Below, in pieces: positions 26,873-35,541 of a DNA stretch of 39,995 nucleotides (position 1 is the first letter of the stretch; the number at the start of each line of letters is the position of its first letter). The translations under genes were made by a program, and so were the position numbers. Source of the DNA: Oceanibium sediminis (lineage in GTDB: Bacteria > Pseudomonadota > Alphaproteobacteria > Rhodobacterales > Rhodobacteraceae); NCBI RefSeq assembly GCF_003265325.1, contig NZ_QGNX01000012.1, positions 1 to 39,995 on the forward strand, written 5' to 3'. The notes under the pieces are model-generated. The model ran no database searches and was not told the origin of the DNA. It saw only the letters and a program-made list of their open reading frames with translations.

Positions 26873-27451
26873 ATGCTGAGTTTCCTGAGACGCCGCGCCG
26901 AGGCGAGCGATGATTTCCCCTCCGGCCCCTTTCGCTTCGTCGCGCTTGACGTGGAAACCGCCAACCACGACCGTGCCAGCATCTGCCAGATCGGCGTCGC
27001 CTGCGTCCGTCCTGACAACTCCATCGAAACCTGGACGACATACGTCGATCCATGCACCTCGACATGGACGTTCACGGGCCTGCACGGGATCAGCCAGTCT
27101 ACCGTCAGGGGGGCGCCCAAGTTCGCAGACGCCCTTTCGTTTATTGAGAGCCCGCTCGGCGGCTTCTCGGTCTACCAGCACTCAGGTTTCGACCGCAGCG
27201 CCTTTCGGGCCGCATGCGCCGGGCTCGGACGGGAAGAGCCGCCTTGGAGCTGGCAGAACAGCGTGACGGTCGCCCGCCGCGCGTGGCCAGAGCTGAAGGG
27301 AAACGGCGGTCACGGCCTCGCATCTCTGAAGGCACATTTGAAGCTATCTTTCGAGCACCACGATGCTGGCGAAGATGCGAGGGCTGCTGCAGAAGTTGTT
27401 CTGCACGCGGAGAAGGCGAAGGGTCCGGAGATTTGCTTTCATGATGCTTGA
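26873..27451 (+). CDS. DEDDh 3'-5' exonuclease (DnaQ-like)
   Basis: A 192-residue stand-alone proofreading-type exonuclease. The DEDDh residues are visible: D26 and E28 in FVALDVETAN (ExoI), D107 in YQHSGFDRSAFRAA (ExoII) and H163...D168 in HDAGEDARAA (ExoIII). TFTGLHGIS follows the usual pattern before ExoII. ATG at 26873 was chosen because AAAGAGG lies eight bases upstream; ATGs at 26837 and 26846 are also in frame. Proteins of this type with a C-terminal BRCT or none occur next to mobile elements and in polymerase epsilon-like roles. The neighbours here are a decayed ORF and a recombinase pseudogene. Confidence 0.82.
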   Translation: MLSFLRRRAEASDDFPSGPFRFVALDVETANHDRASICQIGVACVRPDNSIETWTTYVDPCTSTWTFTGLHGISQSTVRGAPKFADALSFIESPLGGFSVYQHSGFDRSAFRAACAGLGREEPPWSWQNSVTVARRAWPELKGNGGHGLASLKAHLKLSFEHHDAGEDARAAAEVVLHAEKAKGPEICFHDA

Positions 27452-27500
27452 CCCGATGTTCCCCTAGATTTGTAGACGCTTTGCCCCCTAACTTTAAGGC

Positions 27501-28848
27501 GAGGAGGCCGACACCCAGGCCTTCAACACCGTCCCCTCCATGGGTCGGCTGACGCTCACCGTGCTCCTGTCCTTCGCGCAGTTCGAGCGCGAAGTGACGG
27601 CAGACGCATTCGGGACAAGATTGCCGCCTCAAAGAAGAAAGGCCTCTGGATGGGCGGTGTGCCGTCCCTGGAGTACGGTCCGCATCCCGATCCCAAGATT
27701 CGTGGGCTCGTAATCAACGCGCAAGAAGCCGAGACGGTGCAGACCATTTTCGACCTCTACGATCACCTCGGCTGCCTGAACGCGGTCATGAACAGAGCCA
27801 ATGAGCTTCACCTCCGCTCAAAGCGGCACCTGTTCCAGTCAGGCCGGGCCCAGGGTGGCAATCCCTTCTCCCACGGTCAGATCTACGCTCTGCTGCGCAA
27901 TCCGATCTATATCGGCAAGATAAGCCACAAATCCCGGTTCTGGGACGGGCAGCACGCGGCGATCGTCGACGCAGAGCTGTGGGACAAGGTCGACGCCAAA
28001 CTGCAAGCCGGCAGCGCGCGGCCGAGATCCCGGCAACGGTCAGCGGGCAATCCCTGCAGAAGCGGACCCGCGTCGCTCACCGGCAAGCTTCGGGACGCAA
28101 CTGGTGATCGGCTCACCCCTACGCACACGCGACGCCACGGGCAACAGTTGCGCTACTATGTATCCAACCGTCTGATCTCTGGCGGGACCGATCCACAAGG
28201 CTGGCGTCTGCCTGCCGCGGCGCTGGAGCAGACCATTGTACCCGTCGTCGTAACGCGCATTGACGATCGCGCCCGAACCCACCGGATCTGCCACACACCG
28301 GATCTGCATCTTGGAGACGAGATACGCACCAGGGCGCAAGACCTCGCAAGGCGGTTTTCGCAGGGCACACTTGATCTGCTCGCGGACCTCGTCGCCGACG
28401 GACGACTGGCAGAGGGACGGATCATCCTCGACCTCGATGCAGCAAAGCTGGCGCGCGAACCGGGGCTGGATCCCGGGCAGATCGATCCGGCGGTGCTACA
28501 GATCAAGACTCCCTTCACCCAAGACCGGCGGGGCGTTGAGGGAAAGATCGTGGCTGGGAAGCAGAAACCTGACACGGATTGAACGCTGCTCCGTGCCCAG
28601 GCTCGTGCGCATGCCTAGTCCTCGGGCTTACGGAAGGCAAACCGCTGCACGAGATCGCGGCAGCAACCCCACACTCAGAATCCTACATTCGCACCCGCGC
28701 ACAACTCGCCTTCCTCTCCCCGGCTGTCCAGCGGGCCATCCTCGAGGGCCGTCAGCCAGCGGACCTGACCCTTGGACGGATCGTTCGCAAACCAGTCCCC
28801 CTAGACTGGGCGCAGCAAGCGCATCTCGCGGCTTCGGCACAGTTCTGA
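27501..28848 (+). pseudogene. large serine recombinase pseudogene
   Basis: Remnant of a resolvase/invertase-type recombinase family protein. The catalytic N-terminal part with the active-site serine is missing: recognisable sequence starts at about 27501 with TQAFNTVPSMGRLTLTVLL and FAQFEREVTA. A single-base loss near 27603 shifts the frame, and KIAASKKKGLWMGGVPSLEY continues to 28582 through the recombinase domain (RAQGGNPFSHGQIYALLRNP, GQHAAIVDAELWDKVDAKLQ). Further lesions follow: TGA at 28580-28582, a TAG near 28614, and a second frame change before SESYIRTRAQLAFLSPAVQR and GRIVRKPVPLDWAQQAHLAA, which read as the family's C-terminal tail. No active enzyme can be made. Family comparison is from memory. 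Confidence 0.85.
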
Positions 28849-28893
28849 CCCACGCCTGAGCCGCGCCTCAGGATTCCCGACGTTCCCAGGCAA

Positions 28894-28917
28894 TTCCCTG
28901 CTGGGTGACGTAGGGAA
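28894..28917. repeat. imperfect inverted repeat, first copy
   Basis: TTCCCT at 28894-28899 and AGGGAA at 28912-28917 enclose 12 bases, and aattccctgct is shared with the perfect palindrome at 28989-29010. The two elements lie 46-162 bases past the recombinase pseudogene. Confidence 0.5.
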
Positions 28918-28988
28918 AACAGCTGCAACCCCCTTAAAGCCATATTGGTTCAAACGGCGTGCACGCCGGAACGACCGCATTTTTGCAG

Positions 28989-29010
28989 AATTCCCTGCTA
29001 GCAGGGAATT
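28989..29010. repeat. perfect 22-base palindrome
   Basis: aattccctgc (28989-28998), ta, gcagggaatt (29001-29010) is fully self-complementary and is followed by TT. It shares its left arm with the element at 28894. The motif type recalls inverted repeats I have seen next to recombinase genes in alphaproteobacteria, which I cannot verify here. A recombination or operator site is possible. Confidence 0.6.
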
Positions 29011-29406
29011 TTACCGCTGAGCGAAGCGCGTGATGCAGGCTCGGGAGACAGCCGGGGCTGAGCCCCGTGATCAGCGACCTCCCCGTCGTCTCCCTGGGCG
29101 AGCACACAGGGTAACCCCCGGGGGAATCGGGAGGAAAATGCCGGGAAAAAACAAGGGGGATAGAGACTGGGGCAAATGGCGGGGCGAAGCGCCTGAAAGA
29201 CAACCTTCTCCACGCTAAATCTTTGATTCTAATGAAATAATATTTTGAATCTCGGGTCGCGTCCCGAATGTGCTGAAAATTGGAGAGCAACGTAATCTTT
29301 GGAAACCCGAAAACCACCGGACCGGCAACTAAAATCGCAAGGGAGGCCACGCCAAGACCAAGACTACAGACACGGCCATGAGACACGGCCATGCCGGCGC
29401 TACTGC

Positions 29407-29960
29407 ATGGGGAAGGCCGGCAGCAATCTGATCGAGGATCGGCTGCGCCAGACGATCCGTGCGACCGTCGACACGATGTTCGAGGAGGAACTGGCCGGGC
29501 TTCTGGGCCGCATTCGCTACGGGTTTCGTGGCGCCCGCAAATGGTATCGCCACGGGCGGCGCCAACGCCATCTCGTCGGAACCTTCGGCACAGAGACAGT
29601 CAGCGTGCTGCGGGCGCGAATCGAGGCCGAGGACGGCAGGGTCATTGAATGGCGCTCGAAGGCGCTGCCGCGCTATTAGCAGCTGAAGAAGCGAGCCGAA
29701 GCGCTAATTGCCGCGGTCTACCTCGCTGCGACAAACACGCGGCGCGCCAGGAGCGCACTGTTCGGCCTGTTCCAGGACGCGCGGCCGGCAAGGACGTCGT
29801 CAGCCGGGCCTGGCGCAACGTGATGGTCGACAGGGACGCATGCTGCGCCCGCGGGCTGAAGCGCCGCGACTTCATCATCGTCGACGGCGCGCCCGGGCTC
29901 GAGACCGCGCTCACTGCGCTGTGCCGATCCGGATGCTCGAAGACAACCGCATTCCGTTAA
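29407..29960 (+). pseudogene. IS256-type transposase remnant
   Basis: The N-terminal part MGKAGSNLIEDRLRQTIRAT, continuing DTMFEEELAGLLGRIRYG, RHGRRQRHLVGTFGTETVSV and EWRSKALPRY, matches IS256-type (mutator-like) transposases. LPRY is followed by TAG at 29677-29679 where the family has a glutamine. Beyond it QLKKRAEALIAAVYLAATNT and RRARSALFGLFQDA continue in frame. Then a frameshift near 29780 leads to KDVVSRAWRNVMVDRDACC, joined directly to ARGLKRRDFIIVDGAPGLET. The roughly 100 residues normally between these blocks, including the first catalytic aspartate region, are gone, as is the C-terminus. The element is dead, and no terminal inverted repeats were identified. Confidence 0.8.
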
Positions 29961-29983
29961 ACCAGTTGAAGCCGAAATCGGGG

Positions 29984-30895
29984 CTACCCGCATCGGGGAA
30001 GCACGTCGCATTTTTCCAACTCGTCCTTCATTAATTCGATGAGAGCCTGGATAACGTCGTCCGGGGGAGAATCCTTTTGATGCAGCACACCATATTCCAG
30101 CGGAATCCGCGGACGCAGGCGTAGCGTAACTACGTTTTCCCGTGAGAACATGGAAACGCTGAACGGATCGCAGACCGCCACGCCCAGCCCAGACGCGGCC
30201 ATCGCGGGGCAGCTCAGGGATGAGGTCGCCTCCATCACGACCTGTCCCTGCAAGTCCCAAAGGCCGACATCGATCCTATTGCGCAGCAGCTGCCGGCTGG
30301 GCAGGATAAGCGGCTCTCCGATCAGGTCGTCATGGCAGATCTCCTGCCGGGTAGCGAGCCGGTGGTCCGGGGACACGGCCGCGACCGCCTCCGTCATGAT
30401 CAGGGGCACCGCGGCGATCAGGGGGTTTTCGACCGGCAGCAGACCGAAGGCGAGGTCGATCTGCCGGCTGGCCATCCAATCCTCAAGTTCAAGCCGGGTG
30501 CGCTGCTCAAGACTGAGGAAGACGCCCGGATTTTCCTGCTTGCAGCGATGTAGCGCCTGGATGATCGGCGGGCTGTTCAACATGGGCGTTGGGGCCCCGA
30601 ATCTCAGCCGGGGGCGGGTGCGGCGAGCGACTTCCGACGCGATGGTCGACAAATTTCCCAAGTTTTCGAGCGTCGGCTCGATTGCCTTGTAGAAAGCAAG
30701 CCCTTCGCTTGTGGGGGTCACCGAACGGCCACTGCCACGGTGGAACAGGCTTATCTTCAGCGCCTCTTCCAACCCGGTAAGTTGTTTGCTGACAGCAGGT
30801 TGAGTCAGGTGCAGCCGCTCAGCGGCGGCGTTGACGTTGCCATTGGTCATGACCGCCTGGAAGGCCCTGAGTTGGCGTAATGTAATCTCGGGCAT
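29984..30895 (-). CDS. LysR family transcriptional regulator
   Basis: A 303-residue LysR-type regulator, probably controlling the divergent sulfatase operon. The N-terminal winged HTH is about 3-62 (TLRQLRAFQAVMTNGNVNAA, ERLHLTQPAVSKQLTGLEEA). The substrate-binding domain (about 90-295) contains EQRTRLELEDWMASRQIDLA and NPLIAAVPLIMTEAVAAVSP. ATG is at 30893-30895. Its stop lies 23 bases from the end of the IS256-type remnant. The ligand is unknown, but LysR regulators of divergent catabolic operons normally respond to the pathway substrate or an intermediate. Confidence 0.93.
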   Translation of the reverse strand: MPEITLRQLRAFQAVMTNGNVNAAAERLHLTQPAVSKQLTGLEEALKISLFHRGSGRSVTPTSEGLAFYKAIEPTLENLGNLSTIASEVARRTRPRLRFGAPTPMLNSPPIIQALHRCKQENPGVFLSLEQRTRLELEDWMASRQIDLAFGLLPVENPLIAAVPLIMTEAVAAVSPDHRLATRQEICHDDLIGEPLILPSRQLLRNRIDVGLWDLQGQVVMEATSSLSCPAMAASGLGVAVCDPFSVSMFSRENVVTLRLRPRIPLEYGVLHQKDSPPDDVIQALIELMKDELEKCDVLPRCG

Positions 30896-31020
30896 GGCTC
30901 ATCCTGCTAATAAGGTTCCAGTTTGGAATTTTTAACTTACCAATTTTCATTTTTTTTAATTTTGATGACAAGCTATTTTTTCAACGAAACAAGAATCGTT
31001 AACCGCAATAGAGGTAGGGA
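30896..31020. promoter_or_regulatory. AT-rich divergent control region of lysR and the sulfatase operon
   Basis: The 125-base region is far more AT-rich than its surroundings. TTCCA-gtt-TGGAA at 30916-30928 has 13 bases, matching the T-N11-A pattern of LysR operators, and sits close to the LysR start. A strong purine-rich ribosome-binding site (gaggtaggg, 31011-31019) precedes the sulfatase ATG. No unambiguous -35/-10 pair was found for either direction. Confidence 0.55.
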
Positions 31021-32514
31021 ATGTCCGATAAACGGCCAAATGTATTGTTGATCTGTGTCGATCACTGGAGTGCCGAGCACTTCGGTTTCGCGGGTCACCC
31101 GTCGGTCATGACGCCCGGTCTGGACGAGATCATGAGCTGCGGCGTGCGTTATTCGAACGCCTATTCGGAATGCCCGGTCTGCATTCCCGCCCGGCGCACG
31201 TTGATGACCGGGCAATCCGCCCGCACCCATGGCGACCGGGTCTACAAGGACGACCTGCCCATGCCCGACGTCACGACCATGGCGCAGGCGTTCCGTGATG
31301 CCGGTTACCAGGCGGATGCGGTCGGCAAGCTGCATGTGCAGCCCCAGCGCGACCGTATCGGCTTTGACTCGGTCATCCTGGATGACGAAGGCCGCTCGCA
31401 GTACGGCACTCTGGACGATTACGACCTTTATCTCGGCGATGCCGGCTATCCGGGCCGTCAGTTCGATCACGGCATGTCCAACAACCAGTACCACTGGCGC
31501 CCCTGGCACCTGCCCGAGGAAACCCACGCCACCAACTGGGCCGCACGCTCGATGGCGCGGGTCATCAAGCGCCGCGACCCGTCGAAACCCGGCTTCTGGT
31601 ACCTTGGATTCCGCCACCCACATCCGCCGCTGGTGCCGCCCCAGTCCTATCTTGAGCTGTATCGCAACGTCGAGATCGACACGCCCTTCAAGGGCGAGTG
31701 GGTCAAGCCCAAGGACGAGATGCCCTTTGCAATCTCGGCCTTATGCAACCGTACGAACCTGTACACCGATGCGCAGTTGCAGGAAGCCAAGCGTGCCTTC
31801 TACGCGCTGTGCACCCAGATCGACCATCAGATCCGCTACCTGATCGGCACCCTGCGGATGGAAGGTATCATGGACGACACGATCATCATGTTCACCTCCG
31901 ACCATGGCGACATGCTGGGCAACCACAACATGGTGGCAAAGCGCGTCTTCTACGAAGGCTCGGCGAACATCCCGATGGTGCTTCTGCCCAACAAGGGCAA
32001 CAACCGCGTCCCCGAGGGCGTGGTCGATGATCGCCTGGTCGGCTTCCGTGACGTGATGCCGACCCTGCTGGACCTTTGCGACATTCCGATCCCGGACACC
32101 TGCGAGGGCGTCTCCATGATCGGTGAGGAGCGGAACGACTATATCTACGGCGAATGCGGCGAAGACGATCACGCCACCCGCATGATCCGCGATGACCGCT
32201 ACAAGCTTATCTACTACCCCGTCGGCAACCACTTCCAGCTGTTCGACCTGCAAGAGGACCCGCGCGAGATGGTCGACCTTGCCGGAGACGACAAGCACGC
32301 CGAAGTGCGCGAGCGTCTGACTCAGTTGCTCATCTCCGAGCTGTATGACGGGGACCTGGAATGGCTGTCCGATGGCAAGCTGGTCGGGACCGAAGGCCGC
32401 CCCTATGAGTGGGCCCCCCACCGCCACCTGAACTCTCAGCGTGGTGACGGATGGCCCCCGTCCCCGAAGGTGGATATTCCGCAGATCGAATGGACCCGCG
32501 AGCGCCCATCCTGA
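31021..32514 (+). CDS. cytoplasmic type I sulfatase (formylglycine type)
   Basis: Sulfate-ester hydrolase of 497 residues, first gene of the operon. The formylglycine motif C-x-P-x-R is C54-I-P-A-R58 within SECPVCIPARRTLMTGQ, and the cysteine would be oxidised to formylglycine by the FGE encoded downstream. Metal-binding residues include D14 in LLICVDHW and D294-H295 in FTSDHGDM. No signal peptide is seen, so the enzyme should act in the cytoplasm after import of its substrate. The C-terminal region (about 380-497) holds YKLIYYPVGNHFQLFDLQED and DPREMVDLAGDD, usual in the family. It is not obviously a choline sulfatase. The substrate is unknown. The start has a strong ribosome-binding site. 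Confidence 0.93.
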   Translation: MSDKRPNVLLICVDHWSAEHFGFAGHPSVMTPGLDEIMSCGVRYSNAYSECPVCIPARRTLMTGQSARTHGDRVYKDDLPMPDVTTMAQAFRDAGYQADAVGKLHVQPQRDRIGFDSVILDDEGRSQYGTLDDYDLYLGDAGYPGRQFDHGMSNNQYHWRPWHLPEETHATNWAARSMARVIKRRDPSKPGFWYLGFRHPHPPLVPPQSYLELYRNVEIDTPFKGEWVKPKDEMPFAISALCNRTNLYTDAQLQEAKRAFYALCTQIDHQIRYLIGTLRMEGIMDDTIIMFTSDHGDMLGNHNMVAKRVFYEGSANIPMVLLPNKGNNRVPEGVVDDRLVGFRDVMPTLLDLCDIPIPDTCEGVSMIGEERNDYIYGECGEDDHATRMIRDDRYKLIYYPVGNHFQLFDLQEDPREMVDLAGDDKHAEVRERLTQLLISELYDGDLEWLSDGKLVGTEGRPYEWAPHRHLNSQRGDGWPPSPKVDIPQIEWTRERPS

Positions 32515-32563
32515 GCATCGCGCCCCATAACCAATGAAGCGTTTCAAACCGGGAGGAAAATCT

Positions 32564-33505
32564 ATGAAACATGCTTTCAAGAAACTCGCAGCAGTTACCA
32601 TCGGCTCGCTGATGGCAACTGCGGTCGCCGCCGCTGATTATCCGGCAAAGCCGATCCAGGTGATCATTCCCTTCGGGGCAGGCGGCAACTCCGACACCTC
32701 GGGGCGCATCCTGCTCAACGGCATGCAGAAAGTGCTGGGCGCCGACCTGGTTCCGGTCAACGTGCCGGGTGCCGGCGGCACCATCGGCATGGCGCAGTTC
32801 GCCGGTGCCGAAGCAGACGGCTACACGCTGGCGTTCAGCCCCAGCGCCCCCACGACGTTGCAGCCGAACCTGCGGCCCTTGCCCTACGGCAAAGACAGCA
32901 TGGTCGCTGTCTGCCTTCTGACTGACAACCCCACGGCGGTGACCGTCTCCCCAGACAGCCCGTATTCTTCGATGGAAGAGTTGGTCGAGGCCGCCAAGGC
33001 CGAGACGCTGATCGTTGCGGGCCCGGCCCCCGGGTCGGTCCCGCATATCACACAGGCCGCGCTGGCCAACGCGATCGGCACGACCTTCACCTACCTGCCC
33101 GTGGGTGGAGGCGCCGAGGAAGCCAAGGCCCTTCTGGGCAAGCAGGCCGACCTGGCGGCCGACAACTCGGCCATGGGCACCGTGCACGGGCTGAAGACGC
33201 TTGCCGTCGCCTCTGCCGAGCGGATCGACGAATTGCCCGACGTTCCGACCCTGACCGAACTTGGCATCGACGTGCAGGTGTCGATCTTCAACGGGCTTTA
33301 CGCGCCGGCAAACACGCCGGTAGAGATCTTGGAGACGCTTTCCGACGCTTGCGGACAGGCTGTCGAGGATCCCGAAGTGAAGTCCCGCCTCCAAGACGCC
33401 AATTTCATCGTGCGCTACCTCGGCCACGAAGATTTCCAGGCGTTCTATGAGGAGCAGTTCGATGCCAGCCTTGAGATGCTGACCAAAATCGGACTGGTGA
33501 AGTAA
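32564..33505 (+). CDS. tctC: tripartite tricarboxylate transporter substrate-binding protein (TctC/Bug family)
   Basis: Periplasmic solute receptor of 313 residues for the TctABC-type secondary transporter. Signal peptide MKHAFKKLAAVTIGSLMATA ends near AAA (about 24), and the mature protein begins DYPAKPIQVIIPFGAGGNSD, the Bug family signature. VPGAGGTIGMAQFAGAEADG (about 68) and TLTELGIDVQVSIFNGLYAP (about 235) are further family landmarks. GGAGG lies eight bases before the ATG at 32564; an upstream ATG at 32534 is weaker. The ligand is presumably an anionic organic molecule. Its position between the sulfatase and the two permeases supports a sulfated or sulfonated carboxylate or polyol. Confidence 0.93.
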   Translation: MKHAFKKLAAVTIGSLMATAVAAADYPAKPIQVIIPFGAGGNSDTSGRILLNGMQKVLGADLVPVNVPGAGGTIGMAQFAGAEADGYTLAFSPSAPTTLQPNLRPLPYGKDSMVAVCLLTDNPTAVTVSPDSPYSSMEELVEAAKAETLIVAGPAPGSVPHITQAALANAIGTTFTYLPVGGGAEEAKALLGKQADLAADNSAMGTVHGLKTLAVASAERIDELPDVPTLTELGIDVQVSIFNGLYAPANTPVEILETLSDACGQAVEDPEVKSRLQDANFIVRYLGHEDFQAFYEEQFDASLEMLTKIGLVK

Positions 33506-33528
33506 AACAAACCGGAAAGGCCATCCTG

Positions 33529-33990
33529 ATGAAAAAACTGCTCTTCTCCAGCGCTCTTTTGTGGATGGCCTTTCTGGCAACCAGCATTTTCCTGCTGGTG
33601 TCATCTTTCGAACAAAGCGACGCGACCTTCGTTCTGCCCGGTGACGCGCCGCCGTTCCTGGTGTCGCAGCTCATCCTGACCTGCCTGATCCTTCTGTCCG
33701 GTAGCCTGCTGATCAGCCGCCTTGTGCAGGCGAGCGGTGGCTTGCCGGATGCCGACTGGGACGCGCTTGCCGCGGTTGTCGTCATCGTATGCACCGCCGG
33801 TGTGCTGCTGAAACCGCTCGGCTTTCTTGCGGTCAGCCCGGTGGCGGCGATCCTGACGGCCCGCGTCCTGGGCTATCGCAATTGGCTGATCAACGCCGTC
33901 GTTGCCGTGGCTGGGGTCGCCTGCCTGTACCTTCTTCTTGTCAAAGCCGCCCGGCTGCCGCTGCCGCCGGTCCCTGGACTTGGGTTCTGA
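33529..33990 (+). CDS. tctB: tripartite tricarboxylate transporter small permease (TctB)
   Basis: Small inner-membrane subunit of 153 residues with four hydrophobic helices: about 3-25 (LLFSSALLWMAFLATSIFLL), 43-65 (LVSQLILTCLILLSGSLLIS), 80-112 and 118-140 (LINAVVAVAGVACLYLLLV). This pattern and length are typical of TctB, which has little sequence conservation. It lies between tctC (23 bases upstream) and tctA (3 bases downstream), which secures the call. Confidence 0.88.
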   Translation: MKKLLFSSALLWMAFLATSIFLLVSSFEQSDATFVLPGDAPPFLVSQLILTCLILLSGSLLISRLVQASGGLPDADWDALAAVVVIVCTAGVLLKPLGFLAVSPVAAILTARVLGYRNWLINAVVAVAGVACLYLLLVKAARLPLPPVPGLGF

Positions 33991-33993
33991 TCC

Positions 33994-35541
33994 ATGGATA
34001 TGTCGTCTTTCCTCGCCGCCCTTTCCCTGCTCGCAGACCCGCTGACGATTGCGATCATGATCGCCGCGACCTTCGTTGGCATGGTCGTGGGCGCCCTGCC
34101 TGGCCTTGGCACCGTCACGGCCCTGGCGATCGCGCTGCCGCTGACCTTTGTCCTGACCGCGCCCCAGGCGATCGGTGTGCTGCTGGCGATCTACGTCTCC
34201 TCTGTCTTCGGGGGGTCGATCCCGGCACTGCTGATCAACGTGCCCGGTACGCCGCAATCCGCCGCGACCACCTTTGACGGCTATCCCATGACCCGCAAGG
34301 GCCACGCGGCCGAGGCCATCGGCTGGGCGACCATCTCCTCTGTCATCGGCGGTATCTTCTCGATGATCGTGCTGTCGATCTTTGCCCCCCGGCTTGCGGC
34401 CTTTGCCGTGCGCTTCGGCCCGGTCGAGACGTTTGCGCTGATCGCCTTCTCCCTCACCACGATTGCATGGGTGTCGCGTGGCAGCACGCTGACCGGGCTG
34501 CTGGCGGGCTGTATCGGCGTCTTCCTGTCGATGATCGGCGCTGACGCGATGAGCGGCGTGGACCGCTACACCTTCGGGAATTTCGCGCTGTCGGGCGGGC
34601 TGAACGTGGTGCCTCTTCTGATCGGCCTGTTCGCCCTGTCCGAGGTGTTCAGCACCGCCGCGAAACGCCAGGACCAGGACCTGAACGCCGCCGACGTGCG
34701 CAGCGGATTCAAGGTGGCCCCGTTCCGCGAGTGGTGGAAACTGCGCGCGACCCTGCTGCGCAGCTCTGTCATCGGGACCTTCCTTGGCATTCTGCCCGGT
34801 GTCGGGGCAACCGCCGCCTCGCTGATTTCCTACGCGCAAGCGCGGGCCTCTTCGCCGCGCAAGGACACTTTCGGCGAGGGAGAGCCCGAGGGACTTGTCG
34901 CCTCGGAAACCGCGAACAACGCGGTGACGGGCGGCGCGCTTGTCCCATCGCTGGCGCTTGGGATTCCCGGCGATGCCGCAACCGCCGTCATGCTGGGCGC
35001 ACTGGTGATCCACGGCATCACGCCGGGCATCCAGCTGTTCAACCGCAACCCGGACCTGGTGTCCTTCATCTTCGTGGCCCTGCTGTTCGCCAACCTGATC
35101 ATGCTGGTCGTCGGTGCGATGAGCGCGCATGTCTTCAGCCGCATCCTGAAGGTGCCCAATGCCCTTGTCATGGCGATGATCGTGCCGCTTTCGCTGGCCG
35201 GATCCTACGTCATTCGCTTCAGCATGATCGATGTCGCGACTGCGATCATCGCGGGCATCTCGGGGCTGATCCTGCGCTATGCGGGCGTTCCCCTGGCCCC
35301 GATCGTGATCGGCTTCATCCTGGGCGCTCCGCTGGAAACCAGCCTGCGGCAGGGGCTGATCATCACCAACATGCAGCCGCTGAACTTCTTCACCTACCCG
35401 ATCGCGGACGTCTTCTTCGCCATCACGCTGGGCGTGCTGCTTTGGCCGCTGGTGAAAATGATCCGCCCGAAAGCGGTGGCGGGCGATGCGGACTCGCAAT
35501 CCAAAACGACATCCACGGAACTGGAAGGAAATGAGAAATGA
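33994..35541 (+). CDS. tctA: tripartite tricarboxylate transporter large permease (TctA)
   Basis: Large permease of 515 residues with about 11-12 membrane helices. The family's two related loops are visible: GMVVGALPGLGTVTALAIAL (about 30) and FLGILPGVGATAASLISYAQ (about 263), with PGTPQSAATTFDGYPMTRKG between them (about 80-103). The substrate is moved by ion symport once delivered by TctC. The gene starts 3 bases after tctB. Its TGA overlaps the ATG of the next gene (ATGA, 35538-35541), so the dehydrogenase is translationally coupled to transport. Confidence 0.95.
   Translation: MDMSSFLAALSLLADPLTIAIMIAATFVGMVVGALPGLGTVTALAIALPLTFVLTAPQAIGVLLAIYVSSVFGGSIPALLINVPGTPQSAATTFDGYPMTRKGHAAEAIGWATISSVIGGIFSMIVLSIFAPRLAAFAVRFGPVETFALIAFSLTTIAWVSRGSTLTGLLAGCIGVFLSMIGADAMSGVDRYTFGNFALSGGLNVVPLLIGLFALSEVFSTAAKRQDQDLNAADVRSGFKVAPFREWWKLRATLLRSSVIGTFLGILPGVGATAASLISYAQARASSPRKDTFGEGEPEGLVASETANNAVTGGALVPSLALGIPGDAATAVMLGALVIHGITPGIQLFNRNPDLVSFIFVALLFANLIMLVVGAMSAHVFSRILKVPNALVMAMIVPLSLAGSYVIRFSMIDVATAIIAGISGLILRYAGVPLAPIVIGFILGAPLETSLRQGLIITNMQPLNFFTYPIADVFFAITLGVLLWPLVKMIRPKAVAGDADSQSKTTSTELEGNEK

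Larger units (their letters stand above)
28849..29406. other. gap with inverted repeats between recombinase and IS256-type remnants
   Basis: About 560 bases holding the two inverted repeats and an AT-rich stretch (29220-29290). There is also a small hairpin (tcggg/cccga, near 29252-29268). Open frames here (28934-29392 minus, 29030-29218 plus) lack recognisable features. I see no gene. Confidence 0.4.

Noticed and set aside
29030-29218. 62-residue plus-strand ORF
   Set aside because: Arg/Pro-rich, no start signal, no family.
28934-29392. 152-residue minus-strand ORF in the mobile scar
   Set aside because: Spans inverted repeats and AT-rich DNA; no family or start signal.
31021-32514. Call as choline sulfatase BetC
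   Set aside because: No betABI genes nearby and neighbours point to polyol or sulfonate oxidation; motif alone cannot identify the substrate.
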